Of a DNA stretch of 64,000 nt, positions 8,243 through 14,860 are shown in pieces. How positions within the stretch are numbered: the stretch's first letter is position 1; each line of letters opens with the position of its first letter. The position numbers were made by a program, and so were the translations under genes. The stretch lies in assembly GCF_002021565.1 (NCBI RefSeq), contig NZ_MSZX01000006.1, positions 124,027 to 188,026 on the forward strand, written 5' to 3'. This DNA is from Paenibacillus selenitireducens (GTDB lineage Bacteria; Bacillota; Bacilli; Paenibacillales; Paenibacillaceae). The notes under the pieces were generated by a model. It did no database searches. It was not told the DNA's origin and was given only the letters and a program-made list of their open reading frames with translations.

Positions 8243-8533
8243 TCAAATCTTGCCATATAAATAATTTGATGAGGTTACATACCTGCTATATCCCGATCTT
8301 CTCTCATACTCTTCAATAACAACAATCGTGTCAGTGTATCCGCGTATCCACATAATATACTGCAGTTCCTCAAGAGCCAATAACGTCCTGAGTAGCCTCG
8401 ACTCACCACTACCTGTCATAATGCTTAATTCGCCAAGAGTTGGCATCCGTCTATGAGTATGATTGTAATTGCAAAGGATCCTTAAAACCTTGCGCTGAAT
8501 ATCAGATAGCGGATTATTAAAAAAACTTTTCAT
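8243..8533 (-). CDS. Small winged-helix protein resembling the LexA DNA-binding domain
   Basis: ATG 8533 is preferred because GGGAGTG lies 6 bases upstream; an in-frame TTG at 8548 has no ribosome site. The 96 residues contain LSDIQRKVLRILCNYN, RMPTLGELSIMTG and LLALEELQYIMWIRG. These match the three-helix winged HTH of LexA (LTxRQxxVLxFI, PPTxxEIA, LxALExKGxI). There is no peptidase domain. Its promoter contains an SOS box between -35 and -10, so it should be DNA-damage induced. A role in the lysogeny switch or in competing for LexA-type sites is inference. Confidence 0.65.
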   Translation of the reverse strand: MKSFFNNPLSDIQRKVLRILCNYNHTHRRMPTLGELSIMTGSGESRLLRTLLALEELQYIMWIRGYTDTIVVIEEYERRSGYSRYVTSSNYLYGKI

Positions 8534-8565
8534 GGTAGTCACTCCCAATTATGAACGTTGTTTTC

Positions 8566-8595
8566 ATTATACAGAACGTTTGTTCTTATTTACAA
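8566..8595 (-). promoter_or_regulatory. Promoter with embedded LexA (SOS) box
   Basis: On the minus strand TTGTAA (8590-8595), an 18-bp spacer and TATAAT (8566-8571). The spacer contains AGAACAAACGTTCT (8573-8586), matching the Gram-positive LexA/DinR core GAAC-N4-GTTC. It drives the small winged-helix gene at 8533. Confidence 0.8.
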
Positions 8596-8638
8596 GTAAA
8601 AAAACTACCATAACGGTTCTTATGCCATTATGGTAGTT
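8596..8638 (-). terminator. Terminator of the parMR operon
   Basis: On the minus strand AACTACCATAA, a 14-base loop and TTATGGTAGTT: a perfect 11-bp stem followed by seven T. It lies 7 bases after the parR stop and ahead of the SOS-controlled promoter, isolating the two units. Confidence 0.9.
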
Positions 8639-8644
8639 GTTCAA

Positions 8645-8902
8645 TCACAGTATCATTGATCCAGATAACTTAATGAGATCAATTTTATCTGTATGATCTT
8701 CATTTGCTGCAGGCTGGTGTACAGCCGATAGTGATGAAGGTGTTGCTTTTACTTCGGTTACATCCTGAGTTAGAAAATACATCCTGAACGCTTCCTTCAT
8801 ATGAAAATTCTGATCTCCGTCAGGTATTGCTTGAATCGCATCCCATATTGCATCATCACGCTTACCGAAGTATATAAGTTTCTGCCGGCGCTTCTCAGCC
8901 AT
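8645..8902 (-). CDS. ParR-like adaptor of an actin-type partition system
   Basis: 85 residues. The N-terminus has a ribbon-helix-helix pattern (strand RQKLIYFG, helix DDAIWDAIQAIP, helix FHMKEAFRMYFL), as in ParR of pSK41-like plasmids. A polar linker follows, then a hydrophobic tail DLIKLSGSMIL, the place where ParR proteins contact the end of the ParM filament. It starts 12 bases after the parM stop behind AGGAGACG and is followed by a strong terminator, so it is the second gene of a two-gene operon. Similarity is by pattern and gene order, not by a strong sequence match. Confidence 0.65.
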   Translation of the reverse strand: MAEKRRQKLIYFGKRDDAIWDAIQAIPDGDQNFHMKEAFRMYFLTQDVTEVKATPSSLSAVHQPAANEDHTDKIDLIKLSGSMIL

Positions 8903-8914
8903 GTCATCGTCTCC

Positions 8915-9898
8915 TTATAACTTCTTTGCTATCTCTTCATATCCGAGAACCTGTGCGTCCTGGGCATTATCCATGATCGAACAATAGTGTTTCTTATGCT
9001 CCAGCAAGTTCGCCTCCACCCGCTCCGCCGTACCACCGCCGAACACAACCTCGTCGAGCTCATCCAAAAACGTGCTACTGTACTTGTCTCGTAGATCAGC
9101 CCACACACTCTTTGCATATTCATCAAAAGCTTCCTTGACGTATGACTTTTCTTTGATTGGTTCGAAATATTTACCTTTGTCTAAGTCCTGCTGAGAAACA
9201 CCGTTATCAAGCAGCTCGTCGACATGATAATATTTATAGTCCGTCTTGTATTCCAGGTTAACCGCATCTGCGATCTTTTTGTATGCTGCCTGGATGCCAA
9301 GCTCTCGGGCCGTCTTTACAGTCAAAGTATCGATTTCACCGCTAGTAGTCGGTAGATAATTGATCGTTTTAAATCCAAGGTCAACAATTAGGATCCGCTT
9401 TGTGAGGATGTCGCTGCCCCGCTGCTTTACAAGTGAATAGTATGTACCCAGACCTTGAGAAACGACGAAGGTTTGATCGATTTTAATGATCAATGCCTGG
9501 CCATTGAATAGGATAGAATGATCACCATTGAATAATTCTTTAATTTGACCAGCTTCATCTAAATTTTGAAACGGCAACCCCGTGATAACGCTGACGCCTT
9601 CATTGTCCTCCGTGTGGCGTTTCGCAAATGAATACATAGCTAGTACCTTATAGGCTTCCGAATGAGCTCTATCAACAGTCTCATTAGCGACGATCGGCTT
9701 GCGACCAAGCTTGTACACGTCATCGCCTACGACATATGATACTCCATCAATCGTAATAACATCGGCTGCCAACGTGTCCCCTGGATTCAATGAATCACCA
9801 AGGCGACCAACTACTGCCCGAGTCTTGCACACATTCCCCTTTGCATCGATGTCTTTCAGTAGTCCATATCCGATATCAGTCGCTCTTACATTTTTCAT
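8915..9898 (-). CDS. ParM/Alp-type bacterial actin (DNA segregation ATPase)
   Basis: ATG 9898 (MKNVRATDIGYGLLK) has GGGAGAG upstream. The 327 residues show the actin-fold ATPase signatures: phosphate-1 loop TDIGYGLLK, phosphate-2 loop IVDLGFKTINY and adenosine loop VVFGGGTAERV. The length is typical for plasmid ParM. With the downstream ParR-like protein and the repeat-rich upstream region it forms a type II partition cassette: the filament pushes or pulls DNA molecules apart in the cytoplasm. Such a cassette is unexpected in an integrated phage unless it also exists as a plasmid or moves phage DNA. A phage-encoded actin that moves viral DNA (AlpC) is known in a Corynebacterium prophage. Confidence 0.85.
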   Translation of the reverse strand: MKNVRATDIGYGLLKDIDAKGNVCKTRAVVGRLGDSLNPGDTLAADVITIDGVSYVVGDDVYKLGRKPIVANETVDRAHSEAYKVLAMYSFAKRHTEDNEGVSVITGLPFQNLDEAGQIKELFNGDHSILFNGQALIIKIDQTFVVSQGLGTYYSLVKQRGSDILTKRILIVDLGFKTINYLPTTSGEIDTLTVKTARELGIQAAYKKIADAVNLEYKTDYKYYHVDELLDNGVSQQDLDKGKYFEPIKEKSYVKEAFDEYAKSVWADLRDKYSSTFLDELDEVVFGGGTAERVEANLLEHKKHYCSIMDNAQDAQVLGYEEIAKKL

Positions 9899-9921
9899 CC
9901 GAAACACTCTCCCTATCATTT

Positions 9922-10020
9922 TTTATATAAGTAGTTATATAACTTTTTATAGAAAACCAACGTTATAGCGGTGTGAATCATACATTTTATAGAAGTTTTT
10001 ATATAACTTCTTCTATAAAT
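9922..10020. other. Candidate centromere (parC) and operator of parMR
   Basis: AT-rich region directly ahead of parM containing TTATATAACTT twice (9935-9945 and 9999-10009), TTTATAGAA twice and one inverted copy TTCTATAAA. ParR proteins bind repeats in this position both as centromere and as autorepression operator. Assigned from position and repeat content only. Confidence 0.5.
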
Positions 10021-10330
10021 ATCTATTGTGAGCCAACCAAGTCCGTTCAAAATATGATGAAGCTCTATCTCTTTCATCTGACCCATTTGAATGGGTACAG
10101 GTTAGATCGGCGATGTAGTTTGAAAGAATATCATCTACAGAGACATTACAATCCTTAGCTCGCTCCTGAAGCATGCTCAGTTGCTTGTCAGTCATTGTTA
10201 CCGTTATACGTCTCTTCTTTTTTGTACCAAGATCGAGACGGTCTTCTTCGCGTTCTAACTCGTGAATCTTTCTTAAATATTCCTGCCATTCTTCCTGCCA
10301 CTCTGGTGAATTCACATCGTATTTCCACAT
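10013..10330 (-). CDS. Ribbon-helix-helix protein with N-terminal coiled coil
   Basis: ATG 10330 with AAGGGGTG upstream gives 105 residues. Residues ~10-35 are charged and helical (EEWQEYLRKIHELEREEDR). About residues 38-75 form an RHH unit: strand KRRITVTMT, helix DKQLSMLQERAKDCN, helix SVDDILSNYIADLT. The start codon overlaps the preceding stop (TGATG), so it is coupled to the 60-residue gene and probably to the initiator. Plausible roles are copy-number repressor or auxiliary centromere binder; function is not established. Confidence 0.6.
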   Translation of the reverse strand: MWKYDVNSPEWQEEWQEYLRKIHELEREEDRLDLGTKKKRRITVTMTDKQLSMLQERAKDCNVSVDDILSNYIADLTCTHSNGSDERDRASSYFERTWLAHNRYL

Positions 10331-10512
10331 CACAATACACCCCTTTTAATAGCAAAATTGATTGCTTCAATTGCATGTTGGATATATACAAACTCTTTAT
10401 CTTCATACATCTTATGATTAATGATATAACCGAACTGTCCTGGCTTAGCTGGAGACATCGTGCAAATCTCATACCCTAGATATGTAAACACTGTTACGTA
10501 TCCTACTTCCAT
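10330..10512 (-). CDS. Small protein of unknown function in the rep-par block
   Basis: 60 residues (begins MEVGYVTVFTYLGYEICT), no recognised domain. Starts behind GAGAGGGTG, 15 bases after the initiator stop, and its stop overlaps the next start. Conserved-looking operon position between replication and partition genes supports a real gene. The pattern of alternating hydrophobic residues suggests a small beta-alpha fold. Confidence 0.55.
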   Translation of the reverse strand: MEVGYVTVFTYLGYEICTMSPAKPGQFGYIINHKMYEDKEFVYIQHAIEAINFAIKRGVL

Positions 10513-10527
10513 TCCAAAACACCCTCT

Positions 10528-11430
10528 CTATGCTATTTTGTTCCTTCTTGCCTTAAACTGCTTGATTGCATCCTTATAGCACCACTGGAAGTATCCGACC
10601 GGATTATCCAGCTGCAGTTTCATCACCACCCCATTTACGGTTATTGCTGAAGCTCGCTCAAAATATAGCTCTGTTGCTAATTGCACCACTTGCGGATCAA
10701 GCTGGTTGGAGAACTGGTTTATAAGCATGGTGTACATCTCGTCTATGTACCAGGTACCGATCGGCGTGTTATCGAGCACATAGCAGTTCTTTTTCGCATG
10801 TTTTTGTAAGGCTTGATAAATTTCTGAGTGTTCCGCCGATGCGTCAGCATCGCCCATACAATCATTCAAGTTATTTGAGTTATTAAGAGATTTAGATATA
10901 TTATTGGGTTCAATTTTTGAACTGGTTTTTGGTTCTATTTTTGAACCGTTAATAACAGATGGTTCATTTTCTGAACCGATGGAGCCTGTAGATTGCCCAG
11001 GCTTTCTGCCGCCGGACTTTGCCCGCTCCCGATTCTCTGTCTCCCATTCCGTTGCATAATCGCGTATCTTATTAAGTGGCTTAGACGCCAACTCAATCTT
11101 GTTCTGCGGATACGAATAGACGATGATCGTCAGGAACCCGTCGCACTCCTTGAAATCGATGAAACCATAATCCCAAAGCTGCGGAACGACTTTAGAGTAG
11201 AAAGTTCCCTTAGAGACGTCCAGACGTGTACAAAGCTTCGTCAATGAAGCATTGAATCGTTGTTCCTCTGTACGATCTGCGTATGTATATAATTTGAGCC
11301 AAGCAATGTACGCCTGTTTCCCGAGTTTATCGATCCAATCATCCATGGCAATAAAGTGCTGGATCGGTAAAGTCAATTCGTTTCGACTTCGTTTTTCGGC
11401 TAGCTGTATGACAACCTTGGGAGTAGACAT
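10528..11430 (-). CDS. Plasmid-type winged-helix replication initiator
   Basis: 300 residues. The N-terminal ~110 residues form a winged-helix domain (MDDWIDKLGKQAYIAWLKLY, LTKLCTRLDVSKGTFYSKVV, GFLTIIVYSYP). A Ser/Asn/Pro-rich linker (~residues 140-195) is followed by a C-terminal helical domain ending DNPVGYFQWCYKDAIKQFKARR, similar in type to DnaD/Rep proteins. The linker DNA carries three iteron-like palindromes (10907-10977), as in theta plasmids whose origin lies inside rep. It is the first gene of a leftward block that continues into RHH and ParMR genes. The start follows GGAGACATCAATCA. Initiator function is inferred from domain layout plus iterons. Confidence 0.65.
   Translation of the reverse strand: MSTPKVVIQLAEKRSRNELTLPIQHFIAMDDWIDKLGKQAYIAWLKLYTYADRTEEQRFNASLTKLCTRLDVSKGTFYSKVVPQLWDYGFIDFKECDGFLTIIVYSYPQNKIELASKPLNKIRDYATEWETENRERAKSGGRKPGQSTGSIGSENEPSVINGSKIEPKTSSKIEPNNISKSLNNSNNLNDCMGDADASAEHSEIYQALQKHAKKNCYVLDNTPIGTWYIDEMYTMLINQFSNQLDPQVVQLATELYFERASAITVNGVVMKLQLDNPVGYFQWCYKDAIKQFKARRNKIA
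10907..10977. repeat. Intragenic iteron array 1 (candidate plasmid-type origin)
   Basis: Three palindromic units GGTTC-(a/t)A/T-rich-GAACC start at 10907, 10931 and 10961, spaced 24 and 30 bp. Arms are GGTTCA/TGAACC with a T-rich centre, and the third copy has TTTTC in the centre. They encode the Ser-Lys-Ile-Glu-Pro type repeats of the initiator linker, so spacing is in frame. Confidence 0.65.
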
Positions 11431-11696
11431 TGATTGATGTCTCCTTTCTTGGAAAGTTATTTTATAAAACAGCTACCCTCGAAGGCTGCTGAGTGAATTC
11501 CGGTTAGTTTCGTGAATGTGTCTGGAAGCATGCAATAGCATTTGCCGTTACTTAGCGTAATTATGAATGTTCCAGACAAGAAGTGTCGTGCATATCTTAG
11601 TGTCACTTAAAACCACCCCAATATGTAATTTTAACACCGCAGTGTTATTCGATGTCTTCATAATACACACTACAATGTGCATTGTCAACATTTCAA
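11431..11696. other. Intergenic control region between initiator and XRE gene
   Basis: No gene. It holds a perfect separated inverted repeat TGTCTGGAA (11519-11527) / TTCCAGACA (11570-11578), the palindromes AACACcgcaGTGTT and ACAATGTGCATTGT near 11633-11682, and AT-rich segments. Divergent promoters plus operator-like repeats suggest copy control of the initiator by the XRE protein (inference). Confidence 0.45.
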
Positions 11697-11725
11697 TTGA
11701 TATTCTTAATATTGCGTTGTATAAT
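11697..11725 (+). promoter_or_regulatory. Sigma-A promoter of the XRE gene
   Basis: TTGATA (11697-11702), 17-bp spacer, TATAAT (11720-11725), with GGAGGTG and the start codon 10-25 bases further on; a near-consensus promoter. Confidence 0.8.
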
Positions 11726-11747
11726 TTGTTTATCGGAGGTGTCTATA

Positions 11748-11966
11748 TTGATCAAAGTCCATCTTTCAAGAATAATGGGAGAAAAGAAGCTCAAAATCTC
11801 TGACCTAGCAAATATAACTGGATTACATAGAAACGGGATTACTAAGCTGTACAACGATAAAACTGACGGAATAAAATTCGATACTTTGGATAAGATTTGC
11901 GTTGCATTAGATTGCTCAGTAAACGACCTGATCGAACATATTCCAGACAAGCCCAACGACAAATAA
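11748..11966 (+). CDS. XRE-family regulator, TTG start
   Basis: The TTG at 11748 is chosen because GGAGGTG lies 5 bases upstream. The 72-residue product (MIKVHLSRIMGEKKL...) is a full HTH: KISDLANITGLHRNGITKL then DKTDGIKFDTLDKICVALDCSVNDLIEHIPDK. It matches the small Bacillus-type XRE proteins typical of mobile elements. Divergent from the replication initiator and behind a strong promoter, it is a candidate repressor of rep. Confidence 0.82.
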   Translation: MIKVHLSRIMGEKKLKISDLANITGLHRNGITKLYNDKTDGIKFDTLDKICVALDCSVNDLIEHIPDKPNDK

Positions 11967-11997
11967 AGCCCCGGCGATATGCCAGGGCTTTATTTCT
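11962..11997. terminator. Bidirectional terminator between convergent genes
   Basis: AATAAAGCCC and GGGCTTTATT form a 10-bp stem around CGGCgatatGCC, with T-rich sequence on both exits. It begins inside the XRE stop region and ends 20 bases before the lipoprotein stop. Confidence 0.8.
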
Positions 11998-12016
11998 GTC
12001 AATGTATTACTTGCTT

Positions 12017-12352
12017 CTATTCACCACCTAATGCCGAATATATCCTCCTCACTTCGTCAGTCTCTCGGCCACCTTCTATGTATTCCACAAGCTTTTGGTA
12101 ATTTTCCATATTTGAATCATTTATATTGTTGGAATTCAATTCATTTATTTTCCTCTTAATAACCGTCAATAAATTATCTCTAAGTGAATCATTTATGATA
12201 TTCGAATCTATATACTCTAAGTACATTTCAACTGACTTTACAATGTTGTACCGTGAGCTCTCTCGAATCTTTTCCTCCGGATCTCCACAGCCCGACAAGA
12301 TAAGAACATTTATTACGACTAAGAATAGTATTAGCAGTGACTTCAATCTCAT
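12017..12352 (-). CDS. Prophage lipoprotein
   Basis: 111 residues. A basic start (MRLKS) and hydrophobic stretch LLILFLVVINVLI lead to the lipobox LSGC, so the mature protein is anchored by Cys22 to the outer leaflet of the membrane. The rest is charged, Asn-rich and helical, with no recognised domain. Behind GGGATGAGG, it is the sole leftward gene between the XRE gene and hicAB. Small lipoproteins in the accessory part of Gram-positive prophages include superinfection-exclusion proteins; that role is a guess here. Confidence 0.75.
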   Translation of the reverse strand: MRLKSLLILFLVVINVLILSGCGDPEEKIRESSRYNIVKSVEMYLEYIDSNIINDSLRDNLLTVIKRKINELNSNNINDSNMENYQKLVEYIEGGRETDEVRRIYSALGGE

Positions 12353-12471
12353 TTCCTCATCCCTTCATTCTATGTAATCCCTAAATTTTAACACAGAAAG
12401 AAATAATGGGAATATAACTAGTGAACAAGTAAGGAGAATCTTAATCTATCTAGATTCTTCTTTTTATTTTT

Positions 12472-12529
12472 ACACGCATATTTTATACGCATATTTTTGT
12501 TGACATGCATTATTTATGCGTGTTATAAT
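12472..12529 (+). promoter_or_regulatory. hicAB promoter with operator repeats
   Basis: TTGACA (12500-12505), 18-bp spacer and TATAAT (12524-12529). ACACGCATA (12472) and ATACGCATA (12485) face TATGCGTGT (12515-12523), which lies against the -10. Direct plus inverted half-sites suit binding by the ribbon-helix-helix part of HicB. Confidence 0.7.
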
Positions 12530-12553
12530 AAGATTAAGAAAGGAGGGAAACAC

Positions 12554-12742
12554 TTGAAGAGTTATTCTTCTAGGGAATTGATCCAGATGGCACTGCAAAA
12601 GGGTTGGTACTTCATAAGTCAAGAAGGCAGCCATCATCATTACAAACATCCAACCCACAAGCACAAACTTACGATAACGCACCCTAGAAAAGACTTGAAA
12701 CCAAAAACATTAAGAAACATTCTAAAGGACATGGGGGATTAA
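12554..12742 (+). CDS. hicA: HicA toxin (mRNA interferase), TTG start
   Basis: The start is TTG 12554 because AAGGAGGG precedes it. 62 residues with the double-stranded-RNA-binding-like fold of HicA/YcfA: LIQMALQKGWYFISQEGSHHHYKHPT, with the catalytic His in GSHHH, then KLTITHPRKDLKPKTLRNILKD. It should cleave mRNA and tmRNA when free of HicB. First gene of a toxin-antitoxin pair that may stabilise the element, fitting the neighbouring partition genes. Confidence 0.88.
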   Translation: MKSYSSRELIQMALQKGWYFISQEGSHHHYKHPTHKHKLTITHPRKDLKPKTLRNILKDMGD

Positions 12743-12770
12743 CCCCCATCGTCCGAAAGGAGTTAAATAG

Positions 12771-13181
12771 ATGGATAAATACGTATTCCCCGCATTATTT
12801 GAGTCAGAGGAAGGCGTCCCAGGTTTTACAGTTTCGTTCCCTGATTTACCCGGTTGTCATACCGAAGGTGATGCCTTAGAGGAAGCTTTAGCGATGGCAC
12901 GAGAAGCATTGTCCTTACATCTATACGGTATGGAGGAAGACAACGACGAAATCCCTGCAGCTTCCGATCTCTCACAGCTTGAAAAGGTTGAAGATGGGTT
13001 TTATACACTCATCGAAGGGCGAACTGGTTTTATTCGCGACAAACATCTGAACAAATCTGTCACAAAAAATGTGACTCTGCCGAAATGGTTAGAAGTTGAA
13101 GCCACTAAAGCAGACCTAAACTTCTCTCAAGTCCTTCAGTATGCTTTAAAGCAGGAATTGGGTATTTTGAACAAGAAGTAA
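12771..13181 (+). CDS. hicB: HicB antitoxin
   Basis: 136 residues. The N-terminal partial RNase-H-like fold shows FTVSFPDLPGCHTEGDALEEALAMAREAL. The C-terminal part (KNVTLPKWLEVEATKADLN FSQVLQYALKQ) is a ribbon-helix-helix DNA-binding unit. It starts 28 bases after hicA behind AAAGGAG. It should neutralise HicA and repress the promoter at 12500 through the ACGCATA repeats. Confidence 0.9.
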   Translation: MDKYVFPALFESEEGVPGFTVSFPDLPGCHTEGDALEEALAMAREALSLHLYGMEEDNDEIPAASDLSQLEKVEDGFYTLIEGRTGFIRDKHLNKSVTKNVTLPKWLEVEATKADLNFSQVLQYALKQELGILNKK

Positions 13182-13251
13182 TAAATAGAACGTATAGACG
13201 TAGTTTGTCGTTCGTGCATTCTAATAATCATTCAACAAGGAGATGTATTGG

Positions 13252-13488
13252 ATGTTGAAATTCGAAGATTTGAACGCAAGAAACAGCACGATTCTTACAA
13301 TTGAAGGTGAAGAATATCGGACGACGCAAGATCCACACATAAGTGACGATGGCGAAACGTACCAAGCTCACGCGCTAAATACTGATAACGAAGAGTTTTT
13401 GATTACTTGGGATATTACAAATAATGAAACCACTGACGAATCAGAGGCCTGCGACTGGGACAGCCCAATTGGAATTATGGCAATCTAA
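13252..13488 (+). CDS. Small acidic protein of unknown function
   Basis: 78 residues from ATG 13252, chosen because AAGGAG lies 8 bases upstream; an in-frame ATG at 13243 overlaps that site. The product (MLKFEDLNARNSTILTIEGEEYRT...) is strongly acidic and beta-rich, with no recognised domain. It follows hicB by 70 bases and ends before a strong terminator. Acidic small prophage proteins are sometimes DNA mimics or inhibitors, but nothing specific supports that here. Confidence 0.65.
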   Translation: MLKFEDLNARNSTILTIEGEEYRTTQDPHISDDGETYQAHALNTDNEEFLITWDITNNETTDESEACDWDSPIGIMAI

Positions 13489-13497
13489 CTGAAAATC

Positions 13498-13537
13498 AAA
13501 AATAACCCCACTAACCTAAGCCAGTGGGGTTATTTGT
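13498..13537 (+). terminator. Terminator after the hicAB-linked gene
   Basis: AAATAACCCCACT and AGTGGGGTTATTT form a 13-bp stem with a 10-base loop and a T-rich exit. The same hairpin, with two loop changes, recurs at 14080-14118. Confidence 0.9.
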
Positions 13538-13654
13538 TATAGAAATGGAGAAAAGCCTCGGAAGCTAGTAAATATTAACCAATTCACTCGGTTCTAGTGT
13601 CCTTTCATCTGTTGCTTACATATATTAAACAACCTCTTCAAACCCTTTCGAGAT

Positions 13655-13690
13655 GCATGGACTGGCTATTACAGTATCCATGCTTTTTTT
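13655..13690 (+). terminator. Orphan Rho-independent terminator
   Basis: GCATGGA, a 15-base loop, TCCATGC and seven T. No gene ends nearby on this strand (the previous one already has a terminator at 13498), so it may end an untranslated transcript from about 13540-13655. No convincing promoter was found in that interval. Confidence 0.65.
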
Positions 13691-13836
13691 CGTGTATAAA
13701 GTTCAGAGTGATCCTGTTCTCTTTTTGATGGCGTCAATATCAATATAGTAAAAAGAATAACTAGTAACAATCGTCCAAACAAAGTGAGATCAGCCTTCAT
13801 AACATAACGTGTACTCAAAAATAGGGAGGTGTTTAC

Positions 13837-13962
13837 ATGGGCGAGTTTCGTGGAGGTCTATTTACAAACACAGGTACAATCCTTGTATTGTTCATCTTGT
13901 TAGTAATAGTCGCTTGCAGTTGTATGGGTGGTATTGGTGGTTTAGGTGAATGCGGTTGCTAA
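13837..13962 (+). CDS. YjcZ-like membrane micropeptide (41 residues)
   Basis: ATG 13837 follows GGGAGGTG. The peptide has a Gly-rich start (MGEFRGGLFTNTG), one membrane helix (TILVLFILLVIVACSC) and a Gly/Cys-rich tail (MGGIGGLGECGC). The helix core closely resembles the YjcZ family of small sporulation-associated peptides common in Bacillales. It lies alone in a prophage intergenic region. Four Cys in the tail are unusual for that family. Function unknown. Confidence 0.75.
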   Translation: MGEFRGGLFTNTGTILVLFILLVIVACSCMGGIGGLGECGC

Positions 13963-14079
13963 TAATGCCGATACAGTACAGTTAGTGTATCAAGTATATA
14001 ATATATAAAAAAAAGCCGAAGTGTAAATCAAAGTTAAAGTTATACGTAATTGAAATTCGTAGGCGCTTGGGAATTCAAA

Positions 14080-14118
14080 TAAAATAACCCCACTAGCCTA
14101 AGCCGGTGGGGTTATTTT
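14080..14118 (-). terminator. Terminator of the left methyltransferase gene
   Basis: AAATAACCCCAC / GTGGGGTTATTT stem; on the minus strand it is followed by TTATTTG. It overlaps the stop codon of the methyltransferase and is a near copy of the hairpin at 13498. Confidence 0.85.
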
Positions 14119-14789
14119 CACTTCAATCTGTTAACTGCATTCTCAAAATGATACGGATCAATCTCAAATCCTGTAAACTCTCGCTTATGTTGTACGGCTG
14201 CCTGATATGCCGGTCCTGAACCGACAAAGAAATCCACGACATGCTCCCCTTCCTCGCTGCTATTCAAGATCATCGGTTCTAATAAGCTAGCCGGCTTTTC
14301 CGTTGGATGAATTGTCTTGTTCCCGCTAATACGTGGAATACGCCAAACGTCAGTAGCCTTACGCGTACTGATCCGCCGCACCTTTTGCTTTCCCTTAGAC
14401 GCCAGGATAATAAACTCGTGCCGGTAGCGATACTGCCAGCCCATGCCCATCTGCTCTTTATCCCATACAATGCAGTTCTTAATTGTGAAGCCAACCTTCT
14501 TCATCCATAACACCATGAGAGGATACATACGCCAATCAATACATACATAAATGTGCCGCCCTGTTTTAAGAACACGGTAAGCTTCGCGCAACCATGAGAA
14601 GGTGAAGCGTTGAAACTCACGGTCAGAGAGCTTATCATTCGCGATAATATTAAATCTTGGCTTCTTGGTCTTGGTCTGAGTCGTACCGCCAAACCCTAAA
14701 TTATACGGCGGATCCGCGACGATTAAATCTGCAGACTCATCCTCTAAATATTGTTGTGCTCCTTTGATACAGTCCATATTGTAGATCAT
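14118..14789 (-). CDS. Orphan DNA methyltransferase (beta class, DPPY)
   Basis: 223 residues. Motif IV, VADPPYNLGFGG, comes before the SAM-binding motif I-like VVDFFVGSGPAYQAA, the order of beta-class N6-adenine/N4-cytosine enzymes. HPTEKPASLLEPMI is the usual segment ahead of motif I. The canonical DPFxGSGTT is altered to DFFVGSGPA, so cofactor binding may be unusual. No restriction gene is adjacent. The ATG follows AGGAGATGACAGC. Probable role: self-modification of phage DNA against host restriction. Confidence 0.85.
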   Translation of the reverse strand: MIYNMDCIKGAQQYLEDESADLIVADPPYNLGFGGTTQTKTKKPRFNIIANDKLSDREFQRFTFSWLREAYRVLKTGRHIYVCIDWRMYPLMVLWMKKVGFTIKNCIVWDKEQMGMGWQYRYRHEFIILASKGKQKVRRISTRKATDVWRIPRISGNKTIHPTEKPASLLEPMILNSSEEGEHVVDFFVGSGPAYQAAVQHKREFTGFEIDPYHFENAVNRLK

Positions 14790-14823
14790 GCTGTCATCTC
14801 CTAATGTAGTTTATTCTAGATGA

Positions 14824-14856
14824 GAAAAAGCCCCACCAGCCGCAACCGATGGGGAA
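14824..14856 (-). terminator. Terminator of the late (lysis) operon
   Basis: On the minus strand CCCCATCGG-loop-CTGGTGGGG followed by CTTTTTCTC, starting five bases after the endolysin stop. Confidence 0.8.
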
Positions 14857-14860
14857 CGTA

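Noticed and set aside
10907-10977. CRISPR-like array
   Set aside because: Three short palindromes inside a reading frame with variable spacing and no cas genes; iterons fit better. No CRISPR array was seen anywhere in the window.
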